DNA from: Pelodictyon luteolum DSM 273
GTDB lineage: Bacteria; Bacteroidota; Chlorobiia; Chlorobiales; Chlorobiaceae
Length of the DNA: 64,000 nucleotides
Direction of reading: 5' to 3'
NCBI RefSeq assembly: GCF_000012485.1
Contig: NC_007512.1
Location: 1,613,001-1,677,000 of the forward strand
The notes below the pieces were generated by a model, which saw nothing but the letters and a program-made list of their open reading frames with translations, searched no databases and had not been told where the DNA came from. Within the stretch, counting starts at the first letter, position 1; the number at the start of each line of letters is the position of its first letter. A program made the position numbers and the translations under genes. This document shows, one piece after another, positions 56,367 through 64,000 of the stretch.

Positions 56367-56617
56367 AGCTCTACAGGGAATAAGGATTGCGGGGGAAGTG
56401 CTTGCCGCAGCGCCCCTCCGGAAAAGCCCTACAGAGCAATCATACGCATACGCTCTTCGTGAAACAAGACTCTGCACTTTTCACCCTCTTCCGCTCTATC
56501 CGGCATCTTTTTCAGGCACGCCATTTTTTGATTTTTCGTATATATCACCAACAGGTCCCTTACGGCAGCATGAAGCGGTTTCAGGGGACTCCTCACCCTA
56601 TACGGCACCAGCAGCAT

Positions 56618-58045
56618 ATGAGCTCCATCTACTTCATCGGCATCGGCGGAACGGCAATGGCATCGGTAGCGGTTGCACTCTCCCGCATCGGTCACGCAGT
56701 CACGGGATCCGACACGGGGCTCTACCCGCCCATGAGCACCTACCTTGAAGAACACAACATCCGCTATTTCAACGGCTTCAACCCCGAGAACCTGAAACAG
56801 GTGATGCCGGACATGGTTGTGGTCGGCAATGCGGTAAGCCGGGGCAACGAAGAACTCGAATATGCCCTGAACGAAAGAATGGAGTTGGTGGCGATGCCCG
56901 ATCTTGTCCGCCGGGAGCTGATCGGCCGCAACACGTCAATCGTCGTCGCCGGAACCCACGGCAAAACCACGACCACGTCCATCATCGCCTGGCTGCTCGA
57001 ATCCGGTGGACTGAAACCGGGGTTCCTCGTCGGCGGCATCCCGGAAAACTTCGGGATCGGATGCCGGCCGTCGGGACGCAGCGAAGCAGGGTTCTTTGTC
57101 AGCGAGGGAGACGAGTACGACACCGCCTTTTTCGACAAGCGAAGCAAGTTCCTGCTCTACCGCCCCGACATCGCCCTTATAAATAACGTCGAATTCGACC
57201 ACGCCGACATTTTCAATTCACTCGAGGAGATCAAGCGGAGCTTCCGGCTGCTCGTCAACCTCATCCCCTCAAAAGGGGCGCTCATCGTCAACGGCGACGA
57301 CCCCGTCGCAATGGAGGTAGCCGCGGGAGCACGGTGCAGGCTGGAGACGTTCGGGCTCACGGAAGGCTGCGACTGGATGGCCGGGAACATAGACGTCGGA
57401 GAGGAGGGCTCCACATTCGACGTGTATTATAAAGGGAGCCTTTTGCAGCGCTTCCACGCCCCCCTGTTCGGAAACTACAACATAACGAACACCGTGGCCT
57501 CCATCGCCGTCGCCACCCTTGCCGGAATGACGCTTGAACAGGTAGAAGAAGGGCTGCCTGGCTTTCTCCGCCCGAAACGCAGAATGGAAACCATCGGTAC
57601 GTTCGAGGGCAACATCACCCTCGTCGAGGATTTCGCCCACCACCCTACGGCCATCAGGGTCACGCTTGAAGCCATCAGGGAACGCTGGCCCCGGAGGCGC
57701 ATCCTCACCTGCTTCGAGCCGCGCTCGAACACGACCACCCGCAACATCTTCCAAGATGAGCTGGCCGCCTGCTTCGGGCCGGCCGAGGTTGTGGTGATGG
57801 GAAAGGTGCACCGCCCTGAGCGTTACGGCCCCGGGGGAAGCCTTGATACCGGGAAGCTCAAGGAAGCACTGGAAAGAGAGGGCAAAACCGTTTTCCTCGC
57901 CGGAGCGGACCCCGATGACTACCCCGGCGACATCGTCCGCTTTCTCCATGAAAACCTGCAGCCAAACGATGTCGTGCTCATGCTCACGAATGGAAGTTTC
58001 GCGGGACTGAAGTCAGCATTCACAGAAAGTTTTCAAAAAAAATGA
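56618..58045 (+). CDS. mpl: UDP-N-acetylmuramate:L-Ala-gamma-D-Glu-meso-DAP ligase
   Basis: This 475-aa Mur-ligase family enzyme reattaches recycled murein tripeptide to UDP-MurNAc. It begins with the MSSIYFIGIGGTAMAS nucleotide fold. It has the ATP loop GTHGKTTTTS and the Mpl-type SEGDEYDTAFFDKRSKF segment that separates it from MurC. The ATG at 56618 is the family start; the 77 codons upstream are A/T-rich leader sequence. The 251-bp leader (56367-56617) carries no other gene. It is divergent from the pentapeptide gene. Confidence 0.93.
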   Translation: MSSIYFIGIGGTAMASVAVALSRIGHAVTGSDTGLYPPMSTYLEEHNIRYFNGFNPENLKQVMPDMVVVGNAVSRGNEELEYALNERMELVAMPDLVRRELIGRNTSIVVAGTHGKTTTTSIIAWLLESGGLKPGFLVGGIPENFGIGCRPSGRSEAGFFVSEGDEYDTAFFDKRSKFLLYRPDIALINNVEFDHADIFNSLEEIKRSFRLLVNLIPSKGALIVNGDDPVAMEVAAGARCRLETFGLTEGCDWMAGNIDVGEEGSTFDVYYKGSLLQRFHAPLFGNYNITNTVASIAVATLAGMTLEQVEEGLPGFLRPKRRMETIGTFEGNITLVEDFAHHPTAIRVTLEAIRERWPRRRILTCFEPRSNTTTRNIFQDELAACFGPAEVVVMGKVHRPERYGPGGSLDTGKLKEALEREGKTVFLAGADPDDYPGDIVRFLHENLQPNDVVLMLTNGSFAGLKSAFTESFQKK

Positions 58046-58071
58046 GGATCGGCTGAATATTTAGACAATGA

Positions 58072-59178
<1,107 letters not shown>

Positions 59179-59201
59179 GCCAGTCCATCCATACGAACAT
59201 G

Positions 59202-59229
59202 AAAAAGGCGCCTACACCGGCGCCTTTTT
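59202..59229 (+). terminator. Rho-independent terminator of gap
   Basis: AAAAAGGCGCC and GGCGCCTTTTT pair perfectly around a 6-nt loop, 24 bp after the gap stop codon, and the stem ends in a T-run. Confidence 0.9.
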
Positions 59230-59353
59230 CATTTATGATCTCCCACCCTGCAGTAGTCTGCCAACGGGGGTGATTAGTGATTTAGGGGGTAATGTATTAT
59301 AATTCCGGTACAACAATACACCGCACATTCAGCTGAAACCATCCTTTTCTCTT

Positions 59354-60004
59354 ATGACGCAACAGAACGCCGCGCCGATGAAGGCCATCATCCTTTACGA
59401 CAGCAAGACTGCGGGAGGATCGACCGACCGGCTCATTGACTCCATCGGTCTGGAACTGGCCAGAACCGGTGCCTATGTCGAAAAGGCAAAGTGCAAGGCA
59501 CAGGCAGACTACAGCTTCATCCAGGAGTTCGACGTGGTCATCATGGGAGCGCCGATCTACTATCTCCTGGTCTCCTCGCAGCTGCTCGGCGCCCTCGTGC
59601 AGAGCAACCTGAAGAAAAACCTGAAGCGCAAAAAGATAGCGCTCTTTCTCACCTGCGGAAGCCCCGAACCGATGGCTACGCTGCTCTATATGCCCCAGCT
59701 GAAAATTCATCTGGTGCCGAACAAGATCCTCACCGAAAAAATCTTCTCTCCGCAGCAGCTTTCGGACCCTGCCGTGATCAAAGAGTTTGTCGACGAGCTG
59801 ACCGAGGCGTACAGAAAAGCCACACGAAAGCGAAACACGTCGATGCACTGGAGCGATGAGGCCAGAGAAGAACTGAACGGGCTGCCCTCGTTCCTTCGCG
59901 GACGCATCAAAACCGGGGTAGAAGAATATGCCGAAGAGATGGGCTACAGCACCATCACCCCGGCAGTCCTCAATGAAGCGAAAGCTGACCTTGGCGGCAT
60001 GTAA
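59354..60004 (+). CDS. Flavodoxin-like protein fused to a BchB-type PCP_red C-terminal domain
   Basis: This 216-aa protein has an N-terminal flavodoxin fold (MKAIILYDSKTAGGSTDRL as phosphate loop, VVIMGAPIYYLLVSSQLL, LFLTCGSPEP). Residues about 163-213 (HWSDEAREELNGLPSFLRGR, then EEYAEEMGYSTITPAVL) match PCP_red, the small C-terminal domain of the light-independent protochlorophyllide reductase subunit BchB. In BchB this domain contributes to substrate binding and cluster formation. The fusion suggests an electron-transfer or pigment-related role, for example an FMN protein acting near bacteriochlorophyll synthesis, but no function is established. It stands alone between the gap and dnaJ genes. 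Confidence 0.82.
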   Translation: MTQQNAAPMKAIILYDSKTAGGSTDRLIDSIGLELARTGAYVEKAKCKAQADYSFIQEFDVVIMGAPIYYLLVSSQLLGALVQSNLKKNLKRKKIALFLTCGSPEPMATLLYMPQLKIHLVPNKILTEKIFSPQQLSDPAVIKEFVDELTEAYRKATRKRNTSMHWSDEAREELNGLPSFLRGRIKTGVEEYAEEMGYSTITPAVLNEAKADLGGM

Positions 60005-60029
60005 GAAATCACTGCCGGATCACCACAAT

Positions 60030-60062
60030 GCAGGAAAGGCCGGATGATCCGGCCTTTCCTGC
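60030..60062. terminator. Hairpin between the flavodoxin-like gene and dnaJ
   Basis: GCAGGAAAGGCCGGA and its exact inverse flank a 3-nt loop. The downstream T-run on the plus strand is short (GTTTAAG), so it is a moderate terminator for the flavodoxin-like gene and possibly also for the convergent dnaJ unit. Confidence 0.65.
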
Positions 60063-60089
60063 GTTTAAGTGCATCATCCCGGGAAACGT

Positions 60090-61238
60090 TCAGCCGAAGA
60101 TGTCGCGAGCTTTTTCAAAGAAGCTCTTCGCTCCCCCTGCACTGTGAGCCTCGGGTGCGATCGAGGGTGATTTGCGCAGGTCGCGGAGAAGATCCTTATC
60201 CTGTTGGGTAAGCTCTTTGGGCACATACACATTGACCCTCACATACTGGTCGCCCTTGCCCGAGCCCCGGAGATGGCCGATGCCATGACCCGGAATGCGG
60301 AGCATGGTTTCAGGCTGGGTGCCGGCGGGGATGGTAAGCTTTACGGCGCCCTCCAGAGTCGGGACATCGACCTTCGTGCCAAGCACGAGATCGGGGAAGC
60401 TGACGGCAAGGCTGTAGATGACATCATCGCCGTTGCGTACGAAGAGCTCATGCGGCTTCTCCTCGATCATCACGATCAAGTCGCCCGGAGCTCCGCCCCG
60501 CGGTCCGGAATTACCCTGTCCGCGGAGGGTGAGGTAGTTGCCCTCCTGCACACCGGCAGGCACATTCACCTTCACCGTCACCTCACCCTGCTTTATGCCC
60601 TCACCGTAGCATGACGGGCAGCGGTCCTTGACGATCCGACCCTCGCCGCCGCAGGTCGGGCAGGCTGCGATGTTGACAAACTGGCCGAACATGGTCTTTG
60701 AGGCCTGACGGACTTCTCCGGCACCGTGGCAGGTGGGACAGGTCTCTGTGGCTCCGGTTTTTGAACCCGAACCGTTGCACTCCTTGCAGGGCACCTGCTT
60801 TTTGATCTTGATTGTCTTCTCAACGCCCTTGGCAATCTCTTCGAGCGTGAGCTTCAAACGGATCTTCAGATCAACACCCGGAATCCCCGATGCAGCACGC
60901 CTGCGCTGTGAACCGCCACCACCACCACCGAACATGTCGTTGAATGCACTGAAAATATCGCTGAAATCCGCTCCGCCGCCATACTGGCCGCCACCGCCGC
61001 CCGATGCTGCCGAAGAACCGACGCCGGCATGGCCGAACTGGTCGTAACGACGTCTCTTGTCATCGTTGCTCAGTACTTCATATGCCTCGTTGACCTCCTT
61101 GAAATGATCCTCGGCGTCCTTGTTGTCTGGATTTTTGTCGGGGTGGTATTTCAGGGCCAGTTTCCGATAGGCCTTCTTTATTTCATCCTTGTCTGCCGAG
61201 CGGCTTACGCCAAGGACCTCATAGTAGTCTCTTTTCAT
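60090..61238 (-). CDS. dnaJ: Chaperone DnaJ
   Basis: This 382-aa co-chaperone of DnaK has a J domain with HPD (KYHPDKNPD), a Gly/Phe-rich region ([18 protein letters not shown]), four zinc motifs ([32 protein letters not shown]) and the C-terminal substrate-binding domain. It is third in the hrcA-grpE-dnaJ cluster. Confidence 0.97.
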   Translation of the reverse strand: MKRDYYEVLGVSRSADKDEIKKAYRKLALKYHPDKNPDNKDAEDHFKEVNEAYEVLSNDDKRRRYDQFGHAGVGSSAASGGGGGQYGGGADFSDIFSAFNDMFGGGGGGSQRRRAASGIPGVDLKIRLKLTLEEIAKGVEKTIKIKKQVPCKECNGSGSKTGATETCPTCHGAGEVRQASKTMFGQFVNIAACPTCGGEGRIVKDRCPSCYGEGIKQGEVTVKVNVPAGVQEGNYLTLRGQGNSGPRGGAPGDLIVMIEEKPHELFVRNGDDVIYSLAVSFPDLVLGTKVDVPTLEGAVKLTIPAGTQPETMLRIPGHGIGHLRGSGKGDQYVRVNVYVPKELTQQDKDLLRDLRKSPSIAPEAHSAGGAKSFFEKARDIFG

Positions 61239-61294
61239 CTCAATACCTGGAAAATTATGTCTCGATTCATTGCTCTCTGTCTGCCCAAATCCCG

Positions 61295-61891
61295 TTACCG
61301 GGCCACGATGACCTTCGCATGGCGCAGTACCCTGTCACCAAGGAGATAGCCTGTCTGATACTGTTCGACGATAGTCTCCGGTTCGGCATCGGGATGCTCG
61401 ATCTGGGAAATGGCTTCGTGGAAATCAACATCGAGCTTCATTCCGATCGCTTCAATCGGCTTCACCCCTTTCGACTCGAGCCAGCGGTCAAGGTTTTTCT
61501 TCAACAGCTCCACGCCGTCAATATAGGGCTTGGCCGCAGCCGGGATCTCTTCGGGTTCGGGGACATTGGCAAGCACCCGCTCAACATCGTCGACAAGTGT
61601 GAGCAGGTCGCGCAGGACGTTGTCCGTCGCCCGCTGGGAAGCCATGACGGCCTCGCGCTCTTTCTGCTTGCGGAAATTCTCGAACTCGGCCGCACGGCGA
61701 AGGAGTTCATCGCGGAACTTCCCGTTCTGCTCTTTTTCTGCCTGCACCTCTCTTTCAAGCCCGGCAATCCTCGATTCCGGCGTTTCAACTGCCGCCGACT
61801 GGTCCGCCGCAGCAGTGCCTGCCTGTCCTTCGGTGTGCTCCTGTATCGTTCCTTCCCTGTCCTGCAATGGGTCTTCTGCTTTTTTCATCAT
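61295..61891 (-). CDS. grpE: Nucleotide exchange factor GrpE
   Basis: This 198-aa protein has an N-terminal acidic/Ala-rich disordered part, a long coiled coil (residues about 45-110), and the C-terminal beta domain ([35 protein letters not shown]). It releases ADP from DnaK. The start may be either Met of MMKKAEDPL. It lies 17 bp after hrcA. Confidence 0.96.
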   Translation of the reverse strand: MMKKAEDPLQDREGTIQEHTEGQAGTAAADQSAAVETPESRIAGLEREVQAEKEQNGKFRDELLRRAAEFENFRKQKEREAVMASQRATDNVLRDLLTLVDDVERVLANVPEPEEIPAAAKPYIDGVELLKKNLDRWLESKGVKPIEAIGMKLDVDFHEAISQIEHPDAEPETIVEQYQTGYLLGDRVLRHAKVIVAR

Positions 61892-61908
61892 TGAATCGAA
61901 AATTGTGT

Positions 61909-62982
61909 TTAGTTGACATCCGACAGTGTTGCTGTCAGGCAGTCCGCCATGTAGTTCAATACACGGACGGCATGTTCATAATCCATTCGTTTCGGCCCCA
62001 GTATCCCCAGCGTTCCAACCATGCTGCCTGCATAGTATGGCGCTGAGACGATGGTCAAATCCTCAGCCTGCAGTGCGCTGTTCTCACGCCCGATGCTGAT
62101 CGACACGTCATGTCCGGCAGTGCGTTTGAGGTCCTGCTTCGGCGCGATGTCCTCGACAAGGCGGGCAACGCTGAACTTGTCTTCGATCATGGTGATCAGT
62201 TCCCGTACCCGTTCCGGCTGCTTGAATTCCGGTTGCTCCACGATGTACTCCGCACCCGAGATATACAGTCGCTCGAAAATGGGCGACTCGTCGAACAGGC
62301 TGTCTGCCGAGCGCACGATAAGATCCTTCAGGTTGGTGTCGCAGCTGCTGCCGGCCAGACGGCGGGTGATTGAACGGCGGATTTCCGAAAGTGTCAACCC
62401 CGAGAGCCGTTCATTGAGCAGGTCGACGACCTCGTCGACTTTCTGGCGCGTCAGTTCATGCTGCAGCTCCATGACAATGGTCTTGACGAACATCGACTGG
62501 ATGGAAAGCACCACCATCATCCTGGTGGAACTCAGAAGCACCATGTCGAGCTTCTCGAAAACCGCATTCGACAGGGTCGGAGAAAGGACGACACTGAGCT
62601 GTCGCGAAATGCTCCCGAGAACCTTCGCAGCAGATACCAGGACCTCGGCCGAGGTCCCCCTTCCTTCCATGCTGATCGGACCGAAATCCGACTCCATCCG
62701 CCGCTTTTCCTCCTCGTCGATGCGCTGCACCTTCATGATGAGGTCGACGTAGTAGCGGTACCCGAGGTCGGTGGGAATCCGCCCTGCGGACGTATGGGGC
62801 TGGCTGATATAGCCTTCAGCCTCAAGATCAGCCATGACATTGCGTATCGTGGCGTCTGAAAGACCGAGGCTGTAATTCCTTGCTATGTACCTGGAGCCTA
62901 CAGGAGCGGCAGTAACCACATACAGCTGGATGATGATCCCCAGCACCTGCCGTTCCCGCAAGTTCAACTCACGAGAACCCAT
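61909..62982 (-). CDS. hrcA: Heat-inducible transcription repressor HrcA
   Basis: This 357-aa repressor has the winged-helix DNA-binding part ([24 protein letters not shown], written with motif [18 protein letters not shown]) and the GAF-like and inserted domains. The C-terminal [17 protein letters not shown] motif is intact. It normally binds CIRCE operators, but none is visible upstream of hrcA in the 160-bp gap (62983-63142). The ATG at 62982 ([12 protein letters not shown]) is preferred; the frame further upstream is not conserved. Confidence 0.95.
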   Translation of the reverse strand: MGSRELNLRERQVLGIIIQLYVVTAAPVGSRYIARNYSLGLSDATIRNVMADLEAEGYISQPHTSAGRIPTDLGYRYYVDLIMKVQRIDEEEKRRMESDFGPISMEGRGTSAEVLVSAAKVLGSISRQLSVVLSPTLSNAVFEKLDMVLLSSTRMMVVLSIQSMFVKTIVMELQHELTRQKVDEVVDLLNERLSGLTLSEIRRSITRRLAGSSCDTNLKDLIVRSADSLFDESPIFERLYISGAEYIVEQPEFKQPERVRELITMIEDKFSVARLVEDIAPKQDLKRTAGHDVSISIGRENSALQAEDLTIVSAPYYAGSMVGTLGILGPKRMDYEHAVRVLNYMADCLTATLSDVN

Positions 62983-63142
62983 CTGACTGTTACCTGTTTT
63001 GATACCTGACAGTACGCTGCCCGTACAGAAAAGGGAATGTACGAAAAACACTCCGCCGCGACAACATCGCACCGCCAGAGGAAGCACGGGGGAAGCCAAC
63101 CGTTTGCCGTGAAGAAAAAACAATGCATGGGGGCAATTAATT

Positions 63143-64000
63143 TCATCGGGGAAGCCGCCCCTGAACGATCCTGTTCAGGCCTGCGTAATCTTTCTTTACC
63201 ACGATATCCAGCATGCCCGCCTCTTCGAGGAGCTCCACCACCCCCCCGGCGCCGTCCGCATGGATTTCCAGCGCGATCCGCCCGCCGGGCCTGAGGAGGC
63301 GGCCCGCCATAGCTGCCAGTGCCCGGTAACACTCCATCCCGACCGGAACCGTAAGGGCCAGCTTCGGCTCATGGTCCCGCACCTCAGGCTGCAGGCCGGC
63401 CCATTCAGATTCAGGGATGTAGGGCGGGTTGGAGACAAGCATGTCGAACGGGGCGCCTGGCGGCGAGAACAAGGGGTCCGTCATGTCGCCGACGGCGAAC
63501 GATACCCGATCCCCGGCTCCGTGCCGCTCTGCATTGGTGCGGGCGACCTCAAGAGCCTCCAGGGAGACATCGATCCCCACGGCCTGCAGCGTCGGCATAC
63601 GAATCGCCATGGTCAGGGCGATGCACCCGCTGCCGGTGCCGGCATCGAGGATGCGCGGGACCCCGGAGGCACTGGCCCCATCTGACTCAAGCAGCTCAAG
63701 GGCAAACTCGACAAGCAGCTCCGTTTCGGGACGGGGAATCAGCACCCGCCGGTCGACATGGAATGGCAGACCGTAAAACCACTGCTCGCCGGTGATGTAC
63801 TGCAACGGCCGGCCGCCGAGGCGCTGGCGGCAGAGCTCCCTGAAGCGCTCGAGTTCATCGGGGTATACTGGCCGCTCGTGCTGCAGATAGAGGTCCAGAC
63901 GTGCCATCTTGAGCACGTGCGCGAGCAGCAGTTCAGCACCGAGACGCGCTTCATCGACTCCTTTGGAGAGAAAAAACTCCGCCGTTGTTTTCAGCAGGCC
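63143..64000 (-). CDS. prmC: Release factor glutamine methyltransferase PrmC (partial, 5' end outside window)
   Basis: The 286 codons present run off the right edge on the minus strand; the start codon lies beyond it. The reading continues upstream of the first in-frame GTG (63916) as [20 protein letters not shown], the normal N-terminal helical domain, so the start is outside. The catalytic domain has the SAM-binding [23 protein letters not shown] and the active-site NPPYIPESE. It methylates the GGQ glutamine of RF1 and RF2. Confidence 0.93.
   Translation of the reverse strand, partial: GLLKTTAEFFLSKGVDEARLGAELLLAHVLKMARLDLYLQHERPVYPDELERFRELCRQRLGGRPLQYITGEQWFYGLPFHVDRRVLIPRPETELLVEFALELLESDGASASGVPRILDAGTGSGCIALTMAIRMPTLQAVGIDVSLEALEVARTNAERHGAGDRVSFAVGDMTDPLFSPPGAPFDMLVSNPPYIPESEWAGLQPEVRDHEPKLALTVPVGMECYRALAAMAGRLLRPGGRIALEIHADGAGGVVELLEEAGMLDIVVKKDYAGLNRIVQGRLPR

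Noticed and set aside
62983-63142. CIRCE operator upstream of hrcA
   Set aside because: No TTAGCACTC-N9-GAGTGCTAA or close variant is present in the 160-bp gap.

Overview
The window reads as chromosome of a green sulfur bacterium (Chlorobiaceae, Chlorobium/Pelodictyon type). This is inferred from a PucC/BCH2-like bacteriochlorophyll-associated transporter, a flavodoxin-like protein carrying the C-terminal domain known from protochlorophyllide reductase BchB, an uptake [NiFe] hydrogenase locus, a Cyc2-type cytochrome-porin paired with a c5-type cytochrome as reported for iron-oxidising Chlorobium, and dense GC-rich gene packing with few strong Shine-Dalgarno sites. No rRNA, tRNA, CRISPR array, phage or insertion sequence was seen.

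Layout. 1-689: 5' part of an inositol-monophosphatase family gene (minus strand). 955-4447: a four-gene Na+-translocating acyl-CoA decarboxylase operon. 4559-9301: hemB, aroC, cysE, queD and a cation efflux gene. 8420-13585: an accessory electron-transfer island on the minus strand with a c5 cytochrome, Cyc2, a decayed histidine-kinase fragment, a b-type membrane cytochrome, a 16-haem cytochrome c and a cation diffusion facilitator. 14123-16418: a DUF4282-like protein, cstA and a small lipoprotein. 16694-29464: a complete uptake hydrogenase locus, with hupSLCD-nikMNQO on the plus strand converging on hypABFCDE on the minus strand. 29725-34348: radical SAM protein, PucC-like transporter and RecD2. 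34454-36394: TPP riboswitch, thiC and terminator. 36418-46171: tpiA, a small conserved gene, greA, htrA, trpE, and the def-fmt-lepA-lepB cluster. 46409-54509: Fur-like regulator, antiporter, SMR pump, proB, yjdM, proA, lolD and an MFS carrier. 54532-64000: sugar aminotransferase, pentapeptide protein, mpl, gap, flavodoxin/PCP_red protein, dnaJ-grpE-hrcA and a partial prmC.

How the genes may work together. The island at 8420-13585 is the most interesting part. Cyc2 would take electrons from Fe(II) at the outer membrane and c5 would carry them in the periplasm. The b-cytochrome/16-haem pair could form a second path between the membrane quinone pool and the periplasm, and the CDF carrier could remove excess divalent metal. 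Directly upstream of the b-cytochrome are four perfect CTTAAR half-sites at an exact 11-bp period, the layout of PmrA/QseB-type response-regulator boxes, beside a degraded histidine-kinase ATPase domain. A 12-bp palindrome, TAACAATCGTTA, occurs upstream of both the c5-cyc2 unit and the hydrogenase operon, which suggests shared control of the iron and hydrogen electron sources. The hydrogenase small subunit has all six cysteines of the [4Fe-3S] proximal cluster known from oxygen-tolerant hydrogenases. The functional roles in the island are inferences. The motifs, repeats and gene order are visible in the sequence.
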